A DNA stretch of 64,000 nucleotides, from positions 1-64,000 of the forward strand of contig NZ_JFJZ01000014.1 in the NCBI RefSeq assembly GCF_002115825.1, given 5' to 3'. Below the pieces are notes generated by a model. The model saw only the letters and a list, made by a program, of their open reading frames with translations, had not been told where the DNA came from and ran no database searches. Every line of letters begins with the position of its first letter. Position 1 is the stretch's first letter. The position numbers were made by a program, and so were the translations under genes. Source of the stretch: Thalassospira sp. MCCC 1A01428. Lineage in GTDB: Bacteria > Pseudomonadota > Alphaproteobacteria > Rhodospirillales > Thalassospiraceae. Below are positions 28,882 to 38,861 of this stretch, in pieces.

Positions 28882-29023
28882 GCTGCCGCCCGCCAGTTGG
28901 ACCTGTCGCAATTAGGCAAATCCGCCATCCTCCCGCGCGATTGCCCCTTTGCCCCTGGCCTAAAACCGGATAAACATCTGTCCCTTCGCATTCGTTGCCG
29001 TTACAGGCCCATAAAGGAAGCAA

Positions 29024-29881
29024 ATGACCGACCTTCCCTTTGCCAAAAAATTTCGTCGCTGGAAACTGGGAATCAAAACCCTGTTTGGCAAAGAACCGGC
29101 GGGTTATTTCATCCCTTATCGTTATGCGGCCCAAACAAGGAACGCTGTTGGTCGCCCGCATTATACCACCCTGGAACAGCAATTTTCCCGGCATCGCGAT
29201 GATATGAAAGCATGGCTGTTAAAGGCTGAACTATATCGCGATTCCCTTGTCGGGTTTAATAAGGCAACCCCGCCCGACCCGCGCTGGGAACAGGGGTGGT
29301 TTCCCGGTATGGATGGCATGATGGCCTATGTCATCACCCGTGAAACACGCCCCAAACGCATTGTCGAGGTTGGTTCCGGCCATAGTACGCGCTTTTTCTA
29401 TCGCGCCGTGCTTGATGAAGGGCTTGATACCGATATATCGGCCATCGACCCGGCCCCGCGTGCAGATATTGCCCTATTGCCGATCACGATCCACAAAAAG
29501 ATCGTTCAGCAGGTGCCAATGGCCGTTTTCGCTGATTTACTGCCGGGCGATATTTTATCAATCGATAGCAGCCATATCCTGATGCCCGGCACCGATGTGG
29601 ACATGTTATTTTCCAATGTGCTGCCCATGCTTCCCGCCGGGGTCATCATCCACATCCACGACATTTGCCTGCCCAATGATTACCCCTCCATCTGGCAATG
29701 GCGCGGTTATAACGAACAACAGGGTGTTGCGGCACTATTGGCGGGCAACGGCTTTGATATCCTGTGGTCGTCGGCCTATGCCAATAACTTCATGAAAGAT
29801 ACAGTCACGGCATCCATTGCCAATGACCTGCCTTTGATAGACGGCAGCATTGAAACCAGTCTGTGGTTACGCAAGAAATAA
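29024..29881 (+). CDS. Class I SAM-dependent methyltransferase-like protein
   Basis: The 285-aa cytoplasmic protein has a Rossmann-type methyltransferase core. IVEVGSGHSTRFFYRA (about 113-128) matches motif I, SAIDPAPRADIAL follows as the acidic motif II region, and HIHDICLPNDYP lies late, resembling the Methyltransf_24 / CmcI-like group. No transmembrane or signal segment is present. The acceptor is unknown. It lies 142 nt after the MFS gene on the same strand and ends before a strong hairpin, so it may be the last gene of that unit or have its own promoter. Confidence 0.72.
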   Translation: MTDLPFAKKFRRWKLGIKTLFGKEPAGYFIPYRYAAQTRNAVGRPHYTTLEQQFSRHRDDMKAWLLKAELYRDSLVGFNKATPPDPRWEQGWFPGMDGMMAYVITRETRPKRIVEVGSGHSTRFFYRAVLDEGLDTDISAIDPAPRADIALLPITIHKKIVQQVPMAVFADLLPGDILSIDSSHILMPGTDVDMLFSNVLPMLPAGVIIHIHDICLPNDYPSIWQWRGYNEQQGVAALLAGNGFDILWSSAYANNFMKDTVTASIANDLPLIDGSIETSLWLRKK

Positions 29882-29910
29882 CGAAGCGGCCCCATGAACA
29901 CGCAAAAACG

Positions 29911-29951
29911 ATAATGCCGCGTGGCCCATTTTTAAAACCACGCGGCATTAT
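29911..29951. terminator. Long perfect hairpin between convergent operons
   Basis: ATAATGCCGCGTGG and its exact complement form a 14-bp stem around a 13-nt AT-rich loop. It lies between the methyltransferase gene and the last gene of the large glycan operon. No long T run follows on either side, so efficiency is uncertain. Confidence 0.7.
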
Positions 29952-29991
29952 GAATAACTAAAACACTATCGATATCGTACTGGCATCGATG

Positions 29992-31164
29992 TCAGTTTTT
30001 ATAAGGGTCGGCTGCATCACGCAGGCCATCGCCCAAAAAGTTAAATGCCAGCACCACAATAATCACCGGCACCACGGGCAACATCAGCCACGGATAAACC
30101 GCAACGGCATTAATGTTTTGTGCCTCGTTTAACAACACCCCCCAGCTTGTCACCGGTGGGCGCAAACCCAACCCCAAAAAGCTAAGCGCGGTTTCCCCCA
30201 AAATCATATTGGGAATGGAAAGTGTGACCGACGCAATCAGATGGCTGGCAAAATTGGGCAGCAAATGGCGCGCGATGATGCGTTTGGGTGTTGCCCCGGT
30301 TAACCGGGCAGCAAGGGCATAGTCTTCCTCGCGCAGGGCCAAAAACTTGGACCGCACCGCACGGGCAAGGCCTGTCCAGTCGATCAGACCTAAAATAATG
30401 GTAATGCCGAAATAAATAAGAACCGGGCTCCAGGTGACCGGCAAGGCCGCAGATAATGCCATCCAAAGGGGAATTTCCGGCAAGGACCGGATCACTTCGA
30501 TAACACGTTGTACGCAACTATCAACCCAGCCACCAAAATACCCGGCCGCCCCGCCAATCAGCACGCCCAGAACAAAACTGACAGCAATACCGACAAGGCC
30601 AATGGTTAGGGAAATGCGCGCTCCATAAATAATGCGCGAGAACATGTCGCGTCCCAACCTGTCGGTCCCAAGCAAGAACAGGGTTCCGTCTTTTGCCGGG
30701 CACACCAGATGCAGGCTGGCATCAAACAACCCCCAAAATTCGTATTTATCGCCAGAGCATAAAAACCGTAACCGGTCTATTTTTTCGGGATTGGGCGTAT
30801 AAATCGGTTTCAGGGTTTCCATATCGATGGAAAAATCGGTGCCATAGGTAAATGGCCCGACAAAGCTGCCATCATCAAATAAATGAATGCCCTGTGGTGG
30901 ATGATGGATATTTTGGCTGTCGCGACTTTCCTGTGCATAGGGTGCCAAAAACTCGACAATGAAAATCGCCGAATACATTATGGCCAGAATGATCAGCGAA
31001 ATCAGCGCCAGGCGATGCTGTTTTAACCGCCACCAGATCAACTTCCATTGCGACGCCAGAAAATACTTTTCCTGTGCCGGCGAAAGTTCTTCCTTATCCC
31101 ATGGGTCGAAAGGCTGTGTATCAACGAAATGTTCATCAGAACGATCAGGGGTATGGCGGCTCAT
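29992..31164 (-). CDS. Peptide-type ABC transporter permease (OppC/YejE-like)
   Basis: A 390-aa inner-membrane permease of the OppC/DppC class. A cytoplasmic N-terminal stretch is followed by a first helix at about 52-72 and a large periplasmic loop. The TLFLLGTDRLGRDMFSRIIYG entry to the core comes next, then five more helices. The ATPase-contact EAA loop is visible as DYALAARLTGATPKRIIARHLLPN. It is the last gene of the 11-gene operon and overlaps the preceding permease gene by 4 nt. It pairs with the permease, binding protein and double ATPase encoded just upstream. Confidence 0.9.
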   Translation of the reverse strand: MSRHTPDRSDEHFVDTQPFDPWDKEELSPAQEKYFLASQWKLIWWRLKQHRLALISLIILAIMYSAIFIVEFLAPYAQESRDSQNIHHPPQGIHLFDDGSFVGPFTYGTDFSIDMETLKPIYTPNPEKIDRLRFLCSGDKYEFWGLFDASLHLVCPAKDGTLFLLGTDRLGRDMFSRIIYGARISLTIGLVGIAVSFVLGVLIGGAAGYFGGWVDSCVQRVIEVIRSLPEIPLWMALSAALPVTWSPVLIYFGITIILGLIDWTGLARAVRSKFLALREEDYALAARLTGATPKRIIARHLLPNFASHLIASVTLSIPNMILGETALSFLGLGLRPPVTSWGVLLNEAQNINAVAVYPWLMLPVVPVIIVVLAFNFLGDGLRDAADPYKN

Positions 31165-32165
31165 TCCGATATGCTCCCCTGCAGGCGAATACGCGGATCA
31201 AGCCAGGCCAGCAACAAATCCGAGACAAACATGCCCACCACCGTCAGCAAGGCCAGAAACATCAGGAAAGACCCGGCCAGATACATATCCTGGCTTTGCA
31301 AGGCCGACAGCAACATTGGCCCCGTTGTTGGCAAAGACATCACCACCGACACCAGAACCGATCCTGAAACCACCTGCGGCAGGATATTGCCAATATCGGA
31401 AATGAACGGGTTTAACGACATACGCAGCGGATATTTAAAAAGCACCTTCATCGGTGACAGGCCCTTGGCCCTTGCGGTAACCACATATTGCTTGCCCAGT
31501 TCGTCCAGCAGGTTGGCGCGTAACCGGCGGATCATCGCTGCCGTTCCTGATGTCCCAATCACCAGCACCGGTGCCCACAAATGTTCAATCACCGACATCA
31601 CCTTGGGCAAGGACCACCCTGCATTTATAAATTCCGGGTCCATCAACCCGCCAATAGAAGTGCCAAACACCACATTGGCGTAATACAACAGCACCAGGGC
31701 AAACAAAAAGTTGGGCATGGCCAGGCCGAGAAACCCCAGCAGGGTAATACCGTAGTCACCCCAGCTATATTGCCGCGTGGCGGAATAAATGCCGATCGGA
31801 AAGCTGATCAGATAGATAAACAGGATGGTGCTGAAATTAAGCACCATTGATAACCACAAACGATCCCCGACAACCTCGGTTACCGGCAAGTTATACTCGA
31901 AACTAAAGCCAAGATTGCCATGCAAAAGCCCCCAGGCCCAATGGATATATTGCATATAAAGCGGCTCATCGAGGCCATACTGGGCACGCAGGAAAGCGAT
32001 TTTGGCCGGGTCAACCGCCTCACCCTGTGCTTTTAGCTCGTTAAGATATGTGGTTAAAAAATCGCCGGGAGGAAGCTGTATGACAATGAAAACCAGCACA
32101 CTGATCATAATCAGTGTCGGTATCATTACCAATAACCGCCTGGCCATGAATGTCAGCATCGGCAC
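31161..32165 (-). CDS. Peptide-type ABC transporter permease (OppB/YejB-like)
   Basis: A 334-aa permease of the OppB/DppB class with six helices. The first is RRLLVMIPTLIMISVLVF, followed by the family-typical FLRAQYGLDEPLYMQYIHW and GLLHGNLGFSF. The EAA loop is YVVTARAKGLSPMKVLFKYPLR. It forms the second half of the membrane channel with the downstream OppC-like protein. A 61-nt gap after the binding-protein gene is the widest spacing in the operon. Confidence 0.9.
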   Translation of the reverse strand: MPMLTFMARRLLVMIPTLIMISVLVFIVIQLPPGDFLTTYLNELKAQGEAVDPAKIAFLRAQYGLDEPLYMQYIHWAWGLLHGNLGFSFEYNLPVTEVVGDRLWLSMVLNFSTILFIYLISFPIGIYSATRQYSWGDYGITLLGFLGLAMPNFLFALVLLYYANVVFGTSIGGLMDPEFINAGWSLPKVMSVIEHLWAPVLVIGTSGTAAMIRRLRANLLDELGKQYVVTARAKGLSPMKVLFKYPLRMSLNPFISDIGNILPQVVSGSVLVSVVMSLPTTGPMLLSALQSQDMYLAGSFLMFLALLTVVGMFVSDLLLAWLDPRIRLQGSISE

Positions 32166-32226
32166 CTTCCCCCTGTGTGACCGGTTTTAACGTACCATCC
32201 CCATCCGGCACGTCAAATTACTCTAA

Positions 32227-34212
32227 TTAACGATCCCACCAAAAGGTATCGGGATGATAGATGCCAAAAAACCCGCCGGGTTCCCAGCTGTGAATGCCTT
32301 TTTCCGGAACATTTTTCAAACCGTCTGCCACCACAACAGGCTGCGGAACATTGCCGACCAGACCAATAGAAAACAGATTTTCGGCGTTAATATCAAGGAT
32401 ATGTTCCCACGCCTTTTTTTGCTGATGGGGGCCACCTGTACGCCATTTTTCGTATAGCTTCATCAGTTCCCGGGCTTCGGGCATGTCAGGTTGTTCACCC
32501 GCTTCACCGCTGGTGTCATAATACTGGCCCCATTTGGGCCATTGCAGACTGTCTTGGTTAACCGGAACAAATTCCGACGGCACGGTAGACGGCACAGCAA
32601 GCCCGTTATCAATGCCGGTAAAAATCGACATTACGGTATCACCGCTATAGGCACGGGTACGCATTACTTCACGTTGCAACGCCTTGACATAAAGCTTCAC
32701 GCCCGCCTTTTTCCAGCTATCGCCAATCAGTTCGAGAATATCGTCCTGTTCGGGGTTTTCCCCCGTTGTTTCAACGATAATTTCCAGTGGCCGGCCATCG
32801 GGCATCAGACGAATGCCATCGTCATTGCGTTTATCAAGCCCGATTTCATCTAGCAGGGCATTGGCCTTATCAAGGTCAAAACCAATATTTTCGCTGGCAT
32901 ATTCTTTTTTAAATAACGGGCTTTTAGGCAAAATCGTATTGTTACGTGGCGTAGCAAGCCCGAAAAACAGCACCCGGTTCAATTCGGTTCGGTTAATCGC
33001 CAGTGACAATGCCTTGCGGAACCGCAAATCACGCAACAATTTACGCCACACCGGGTCTGATACGGTTAAATTCGGATACAAGGTGGCATAATTGCCATAG
33101 CCAACATCCCATAACCGCACATGATATGACTTTTCCTTTTCCGCCTGTTTAAGGAACGTATAGTCCTTTAACGTCAGAATTCGGCTTTGAATATCGACCT
33201 CGCCAGCCCCCACCTTGGCAGGCACCAGTTTGGCATTGGCGATATTAAAAATCATCCGGTCGATATAAGGCAGCTGGTTCCCATCGGGGTCAACCCGGTG
33301 AAAATACGGGTTCCGTTCAAAAATAAACCGGTCTGACGGTTCCTGGGTCCGAATAATCCACGGCTGCAACGTGGGCAGATTGATGTTTTCAAGTTTATAG
33401 GGCCGGTCCATATCGGTTTCAAGAACGGCCCAATTGCGCAGGCTGCGTTCCTTGACCATCGCATCAAGTTTTTGCGGGTCCTGATATTTCGCATGAAACT
33501 GTTTCAGATAATGCGCCGGCCGGTAAATAAACGGTGGTCGCGTTCCAGCCAGTTCAGGCAGGAAAAACGGGTTGGGCTGCGACCAGCTGTAACGCACGGT
33601 ATATTTATCAAGTATTTCAAATTTCGGGGGTTCGCCGTCGACCAGCAAAAACCGGGGCGGACCAACCGGGAACAGCTGATCATTATTAACAACATCTTCC
33701 CAGTAAAACCGGAAATCCTCAGCCGTAAAAGGTTCCCCGTCCGACCATTTATGCCCCTTGCGAAGATGCAACGTAAACACGCTGCCCTCATCATTCACAT
33801 CCAGGCTTTCCAGAATATCGGGCTTTAATTCCAGGTTCTGATCATAGCCAACCAAATGGGTATAGCCGTAAACCACCGCCATCCGAATGTCTTTGGACCG
33901 CCCCATGATGGTAACCAGATCACCACCATACTTTCCGATCTCCTTGCCTGCATCGGCAAAATCCATTTTCAACGGATGTTCAGGCAACCGCTGTTCCATC
34001 GGCGGCAAGGTACCCGCTTTGATCTGATCAGAAAAATACGGCACCTCGGCCCATGCCGCCTGGCTTAACATGGTGCAGCCAAACAACAATGCCGCCCCGC
34101 CGCCGACCACCGCGCGCAAGGTTTGCATACCTGCACAGCGTCGCCGGTTTACAGACGATGCACTATCAACCTCGATGCGGGTGGTCTGAAAATTTGCGGG
34201 CGATACCATCAA
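32227..34212 (-). CDS. ABC transporter solute-binding protein, family 5
   Basis: A 661-aa periplasmic binding protein of the peptide/nickel/opine class (SBP_bac_5). A signal region ends at about residue 55 (QAAWAEVPY), after an unusually long 29-residue polar leader. Core elements are FTLHLRKGHKWSDGEPFTAEDF and LRFRKALSLAINRTELN. The long form (over 600 aa) resembles YejA-like and AgpA-like proteins; AgpA in Sinorhizobium binds alpha-galactosides, so sugar or glycopeptide ligands are possible. Overlaps the ATPase gene by 4 nt. Confidence 0.88.
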   Translation of the reverse strand: MMVSPANFQTTRIEVDSASSVNRRRCAGMQTLRAVVGGGAALLFGCTMLSQAAWAEVPYFSDQIKAGTLPPMEQRLPEHPLKMDFADAGKEIGKYGGDLVTIMGRSKDIRMAVVYGYTHLVGYDQNLELKPDILESLDVNDEGSVFTLHLRKGHKWSDGEPFTAEDFRFYWEDVVNNDQLFPVGPPRFLLVDGEPPKFEILDKYTVRYSWSQPNPFFLPELAGTRPPFIYRPAHYLKQFHAKYQDPQKLDAMVKERSLRNWAVLETDMDRPYKLENINLPTLQPWIIRTQEPSDRFIFERNPYFHRVDPDGNQLPYIDRMIFNIANAKLVPAKVGAGEVDIQSRILTLKDYTFLKQAEKEKSYHVRLWDVGYGNYATLYPNLTVSDPVWRKLLRDLRFRKALSLAINRTELNRVLFFGLATPRNNTILPKSPLFKKEYASENIGFDLDKANALLDEIGLDKRNDDGIRLMPDGRPLEIIVETTGENPEQDDILELIGDSWKKAGVKLYVKALQREVMRTRAYSGDTVMSIFTGIDNGLAVPSTVPSEFVPVNQDSLQWPKWGQYYDTSGEAGEQPDMPEARELMKLYEKWRTGGPHQQKKAWEHILDINAENLFSIGLVGNVPQPVVVADGLKNVPEKGIHSWEPGGFFGIYHPDTFWWDR

Positions 34213-36287
34213 ACAGCTATCTCCTGGTAATCGGGTCGGGACATGCGAACAAAATGATCTTCGGCCAATTGAACCATTGGCGGGCTCGACATACGATCAA
34301 CCGTAAAGGGGGTTGGCCAGGCCGCCGGGTCGGAACATTTTCCATCAATGATTTTGGAAAAATCGAGCGGATGATCAAGGTCGGCATAAGGCACGGCATT
34401 TAACAATGCCTGGGTATAGGGATGCGCCGGGTTGCGAAACAGGCTGGCGCGCGGGGCAGATTCAACAATACGCCCGGCACACATCACCGCAATCCGGTCT
34501 GCCATATAGTCTATCACTGCCAAATTGTGCGATATAAACAGATATGTAAGGTTAAGGTCGCGCTGCAAATCTTTTAAAAGATTAAGTATTTGCGCCTGAA
34601 CCGATACATCAAGTGCAGATGTGGGTTCATCAAGGATCAAAAGATCAGGGCGCAGACACAAGGCGCGGGCAATACCGATACGCTGGCGCTGCCCGCCTGA
34701 AAAACTATGCGGGTAACGGTTTAGAAAGCGCGGATCAAGACCGACAACTTCCATCAGTTCCAGCACCATTTTGCGCCGATATGCCGATGTGCCAACACCA
34801 TGAATTAACATTGGTTCGCTAATCAGGTCCTGTACCGTCATGCGCGGGTTAAGCGATGAAAACGGGTCCTGAAACACAAACTGAATACGTTTGCGATAAG
34901 GGGCCAGGCGGTCTTCATCCAGCCCGACAAGTTCGGTCATCTGCCCGCTTTCACCGCGAAACAGAATACTGCCGCTATCAGGTGCCATCGCCCGCATAAT
35001 CAGTTTCGAAAGGGTTGTTTTGCCACAACCACTTTCACCAACCAGCCCGACACATTCACCGCGGCCCACAGTCAGGGACACATCGCTTACGGCCTCGATG
35101 CGCCGTTCGTCCATGCCAAACCAGCCGCTTTTACGCACCGGAAAACTCTTGCTAAGATGCGAAACAGCCAACACCGCCTCGCCGCGCATGCCTTCCGATA
35201 ATCGGCGATTTACCGGTTCCGCGCCATCCGGCCCGGTATTGGCCTGGTCAGCTGAATAATTTGGCGGGCTGTTCGCATCGGCTCCTGCCCCGCCATGTAC
35301 GCCATCTCGCGTGCTATGTCCCGCAACAGGGCCCATCCTTGCATGTTTGGGGCCGGCATTTGCCTGCTGTTCCAAACGTGCCATTTTGCGATCAAATTTA
35401 TCAACCAGCGTTAACAGGCCATCCGTGCGTGGTTTTATATCGCGAAGGGGCGTCAAGCGCTCGCCAGGGGCCATGTCAAAGTGCGGCACCGCCTGCAACA
35501 ACGAGCGGGTATAGGCATGACCGGGATTAATAAAAATATCCTCGGTTTTACCCCGTTCAACCACACGGCCATTATAAACCACCACCATATGGTCGGCCAT
35601 ATTGGCAACAACACCCAAATCGTGGGTAATCAGCAACACTGACATTTTCAGGTTTTGCTGCAAATCCTTTATCAATCGCAATGTTTGCGCCTGAATGGTC
35701 ACATCAAGGGCGGTTGTCGGCTCGTCAGCGACCAGCAATGCCGGGCGACATACCAGCGCCATGGCAATCATCGCACGCTGGCGTAACCCACCCGAAAGTT
35801 CAAACGGATAAGTCCGCAATGCTGATTTGGCATTCGGAAATCCGACAAGCTCCAACATTTCACGCGCCAGGTTGCGGGCTTCGCTGGCCCCAACTTTCTG
35901 ATGCAGACGCACGGCTTCGCAAATCTGATCGCCAACCGTATGGATCGGCGATAACGAACTCATCGGTTCCTGAAAGATCATGGAAATACTACCGCCACGA
36001 ATGGCGCGCATTTCGGCACTATTGGCCGATAACATGGCAATATCAACACGGGTTCCGGGCTTTTTAGGATCCGCAAAAACAATGCTGCCGCCAGCAACCC
36101 GTGCCGATTTGGGCAAAATCCCCATAATCGCCTGGGATATTGTTGTTTTACCCGAGCCGGATTCACCAACCAGTGCAACAGTTTGCTGCGCGCCGATCCG
36201 AAAGCTAACTTTATCAACGGCCCTGGTTCGCATATGAGGCGTAACAAATTCCACCTCAAGATCGCGAACACGCAGAATATCGATCAT
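34209..36287 (-). CDS. Fused double ABC ATPase (DppD-DppF / YejF type)
   Basis: One 692-aa chain carries both nucleotide-binding domains. Domain 1 has Walker [10 protein letters not shown] at 41-49, signature LSGGLRQR and [12 protein letters not shown]. Domain 2 has Walker [10 protein letters not shown] near 416-424, signature FSGGQRQR and [12 protein letters not shown]. The linker between them, about residues 295-370, is unusually long and rich in Gly, Asn and Pro. The fused format is that of YejF/GsiA. It energises the downstream permeases and overlaps genes on both sides by 4 nt. Confidence 0.93.
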   Translation of the reverse strand: MIDILRVRDLEVEFVTPHMRTRAVDKVSFRIGAQQTVALVGESGSGKTTISQAIMGILPKSARVAGGSIVFADPKKPGTRVDIAMLSANSAEMRAIRGGSISMIFQEPMSSLSPIHTVGDQICEAVRLHQKVGASEARNLAREMLELVGFPNAKSALRTYPFELSGGLRQRAMIAMALVCRPALLVADEPTTALDVTIQAQTLRLIKDLQQNLKMSVLLITHDLGVVANMADHMVVVYNGRVVERGKTEDIFINPGHAYTRSLLQAVPHFDMAPGERLTPLRDIKPRTDGLLTLVDKFDRKMARLEQQANAGPKHARMGPVAGHSTRDGVHGGAGADANSPPNYSADQANTGPDGAEPVNRRLSEGMRGEAVLAVSHLSKSFPVRKSGWFGMDERRIEAVSDVSLTVGRGECVGLVGESGCGKTTLSKLIMRAMAPDSGSILFRGESGQMTELVGLDEDRLAPYRKRIQFVFQDPFSSLNPRMTVQDLISEPMLIHGVGTSAYRRKMVLELMEVVGLDPRFLNRYPHSFSGGQRQRIGIARALCLRPDLLILDEPTSALDVSVQAQILNLLKDLQRDLNLTYLFISHNLAVIDYMADRIAVMCAGRIVESAPRASLFRNPAHPYTQALLNAVPYADLDHPLDFSKIIDGKCSDPAAWPTPFTVDRMSSPPMVQLAEDHFVRMSRPDYQEIAV

Positions 36288-36964
36288 TGCCCCTCGCCCC
36301 TTGCCCCGCCATGTCCTGTATGCGCACGCACTATATTGTCCGCCTCATCCAGGCGCATCAGGTTAGTTCGTGTCACATCATCAATCATCAACTGGTTTTC
36401 CGTCGCGGCCTCACGGGCCAGGTCCAGCAACCGGTCAAAACCATGCAAGGTTGATTCGGCAACAAGTTTGGTTCCGGTCGCCCGCAAGGTCATTTCAAAC
36501 CAGCCTTTTTTACCGTCGCGGTGCGTACTGAAATAACGCAGACGAAATCCCGAAAGTTCCGACCAGCCAAATGCAGACCCCGATAACACCCCGCTTTGGC
36601 GAACCCCGTATTCAGATACATGCATTCGTGTTTGCATACGCAACAGCGTGCGTAGCAAATAAACCAGAAACAGTAAAATCAGGGCGGCGGCCACCCAGCG
36701 CAGCAATTCAATAATATCGGGCGTAACAGCAATTCCCGCGCATAGGACCATACCCAGAACCGCCCGGATCAAATCCGGCATCACAACCCGACGGGGATAT
36801 TTCATTACCATCACATCTGTATTACGCAAATCGGCCTGGGCCGGCACAACTGGCGGCGCATCAAGCACGTTATCATTCTCCTGCCTGCCACTTGCGGCGC
36901 CCCCTGAATCCCCGTTGTCGGATGATGACGACACGTGATTTGGTGTGTTTTGCTTTATTGCCAT
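36284..36964 (-). CDS. Membrane protein of unknown function, PH-like C-terminal domain
   Basis: No family was recognised with confidence. The 226-aa product starts with about 55 polar, Ser/Gly/Asn-rich residues. Two hydrophobic helices follow (about residues 60-110: PDLIRAVLGMVLCAGIAV and WVAAALILLFLVYLLRTLL). A C-terminal soluble domain then runs MHVSEYGVRQSGVLSGSAFG, WSELSGFRLRYFSTHRDGKK. Alternating strands and a final helix suggest a bacterial PH-like fold. It overlaps the deacetylase gene by 10 nt and the ATPase gene by 4 nt, so it belongs to the operon. The start at 36964 has an AGGGG site 8 nt upstream. Confidence 0.72.
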   Translation of the reverse strand: MAIKQNTPNHVSSSSDNGDSGGAASGRQENDNVLDAPPVVPAQADLRNTDVMVMKYPRRVVMPDLIRAVLGMVLCAGIAVTPDIIELLRWVAAALILLFLVYLLRTLLRMQTRMHVSEYGVRQSGVLSGSAFGWSELSGFRLRYFSTHRDGKKGWFEMTLRATGTKLVAESTLHGFDRLLDLAREAATENQLMIDDVTRTNLMRLDEADNIVRAHTGHGGARGEGQ

Positions 36965-37713
36965 GGAAAAACCCCTGCAATGGCCTGCCATGACAGGGCT
37001 GGATGTTCAAACGAAAACAGGTCATGAAGGAAAGCCGTCGTGGCACTGTCATGCACCAGATGATGGGTCAACAGGCCCGTTGTTTCAACCGGATCAACTG
37101 TTGCTGTCCGTCTGGCCTTCAGGTGCGTAATCATGGCCTCCAGGCACACATCTTCGCCCACAAACCCCCGCGTGCCGCGCCAGTCAATTACATCAATATG
37201 GGTGTTAACCTGCAATAACCCGTCCGCAGCATAAGGTTGACGACGCGGACCATATGTCGACACGCCGCGCAAACCGATATTTGGCAGACCTTGCAGCACC
37301 TGTGGGGAAATTCTGTTCCATGGTGGCACCATCACCGGCAAAAACCGGCTGGCGAAACGTGCCGTCAAGACATCGAAACCGGATTGCAGCTCGGCTAAAA
37401 CGGATTCGGCCGGGCGCACATCATCGAGTTCCTGTTTCTTACGGTCTGCCGGCGCGTGATTTTCATGACGCCAGCCATGCTGTAAAATCCGGGTATCAAG
37501 GGTTTCAACCAGCCGATCAACAAGGTCATTTTCGACCTTTCCAGGAATGACCGCCAACGCCAAAGGCACATGATAACTGCGCTCGCAGGACAAAATCTCC
37601 TCAAGCTCGTCCGTAACGGAAACAGCATCATCGTCCCGCCACCACATCGTCGCGCGTTTATCGGTCTGCGCCCAGCTATCAAGCTCGGCGCGAAGGTCAT
37701 CCCAGGTGCCCAT
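36955..37713 (-). CDS. Polysaccharide deacetylase-like protein
   Basis: The 252-aa protein resembles the NodB-type deacetylase fold. Asp27-Asp28-Asp29 in MWWRDDDA stands where the catalytic and metal Asp are expected, HGWRHENH (79-86) supplies the HxxxH metal pair, and PPWNRISP and LLTHHLVHD match later motifs. No signal peptide is present, so it is probably cytoplasmic, acting on an intracellular glycan precursor or on another N-acyl substrate. It overlaps the upstream glycosyltransferase gene by 17 nt. Confidence 0.8.
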   Translation of the reverse strand: MGTWDDLRAELDSWAQTDKRATMWWRDDDAVSVTDELEEILSCERSYHVPLALAVIPGKVENDLVDRLVETLDTRILQHGWRHENHAPADRKKQELDDVRPAESVLAELQSGFDVLTARFASRFLPVMVPPWNRISPQVLQGLPNIGLRGVSTYGPRRQPYAADGLLQVNTHIDVIDWRGTRGFVGEDVCLEAMITHLKARRTATVDPVETTGLLTHHLVHDSATTAFLHDLFSFEHPALSWQAIAGVFPWQ

Positions 37714-38839
37714 GGTCTTTTCCCATTATTATTGCCCTGATTTTAGCCGCACCTATACGCGCCCCGTCCAGCGATAATTCAAATTCCTTGGGAAAATCTG
37801 CATTATCAATCGCTTTTGCCAGGGCAAGCGGGGTCAATTGCGGCGCAGGTAGCAGCGAAATAATGTTTTTCGCGGCAAAAATTTCGGCCCGCTCGGTTTG
37901 CTCACTTTCACCGCCTTCGGCAAATGGCACCATCACCGAGGGCACACCGGCAGCCAGCACATCCATCAATGTGTTATATCCGGCTTGCGATACCGATGCG
38001 CTGGCGCGGGTCAAACGGTGGCGAAAATCGGATAAAAACCGGTGCAAGGTCATATTTTGCGGCAAGTGCCGGTTTATCGCAGCAAAATCTTCTGCTGGAA
38101 AATGCGGACCGGTAATAATATCCCACGGCACATCAGCATATTTTTGCGAATGCGGCATTGCGGCAATCGCGGTGCGGATCAGTTCCACGCCGACCGCCCC
38201 GCCACCAGCCGACACCATAACACCATTGCGCGGCGCCCTGCCCTGGGGCATTTGCGGGGCAACATAGCCAGTATATTCAAGTTTACCCGACAGATCGCCA
38301 GCAAAGGGAAAGCTGCGATCAAATCCAAATACCACAGGATCACCATGCACCAGTATGGTATCAAAATGCGATAATGCCACATCACGCATCCAGCGTTCCT
38401 TGGCAATATCGGTTTTGCGCACCAGCAAATCGCGCACCGAACACACCCGTTTCACCCCGTCCTGCCCGGCCTTTTCCAACAAAGGCAGCAATTCAAACCG
38501 AAAAGCACGACGCCCAAAGGGAAACATTTCAATCATCAATAATTCTGGTGACAGATCGCGATAGGCATCAAAAAGGGCCTGCTGGCGCCGGGTTTTCCAG
38601 GCATCATCAACAGCTGTGCCATTTTCATCCACCAAACCGGAAAACCCGTGATCAGCACTTCGGCAGGGTGGCAACTGAATAACGGTATCCGTACCAAAAT
38701 CAATGGCATCATCGGGGATCCCCCCGCTTACCACGCCAACACTCAACCCGGTTTTTTGTATTTCCTGAACCAGCAATGCCGTCCGGCGCACATGGCCAAT
38801 TCCCAACAGGTGCTGAACATAAATCATGACGTCCGTCAT
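37697..38839 (-). CDS. Predicted glycosyltransferase, COG4671/MurG-like (second copy)
   Basis: A 380-aa GT-B-fold protein. The N-terminal glycine-rich acceptor loop reads YVQHLLGIGHVRRTALLV. The C-terminal donor-binding part reads SQAGYNTLMDVLAAGVPSVMVPF followed by EQTERAEIF, as in GT28/MurG-like enzymes. Activity and sugars are not known for the group. It is related to the first enzyme of the operon (41951-43168), with the same GxGHxRR and GYNT elements, so it is a probable in-operon paralogue. It begins 22 nt after the phosphatase gene. Confidence 0.8.
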   Translation of the reverse strand: MTDVMIYVQHLLGIGHVRRTALLVQEIQKTGLSVGVVSGGIPDDAIDFGTDTVIQLPPCRSADHGFSGLVDENGTAVDDAWKTRRQQALFDAYRDLSPELLMIEMFPFGRRAFRFELLPLLEKAGQDGVKRVCSVRDLLVRKTDIAKERWMRDVALSHFDTILVHGDPVVFGFDRSFPFAGDLSGKLEYTGYVAPQMPQGRAPRNGVMVSAGGGAVGVELIRTAIAAMPHSQKYADVPWDIITGPHFPAEDFAAINRHLPQNMTLHRFLSDFRHRLTRASASVSQAGYNTLMDVLAAGVPSVMVPFAEGGESEQTERAEIFAAKNIISLLPAPQLTPLALAKAIDNADFPKEFELSLDGARIGAAKIRAIIMGKDHGHLG

Positions 38840-38861
38840 TATGGCATCCTTTTGATTGGCA

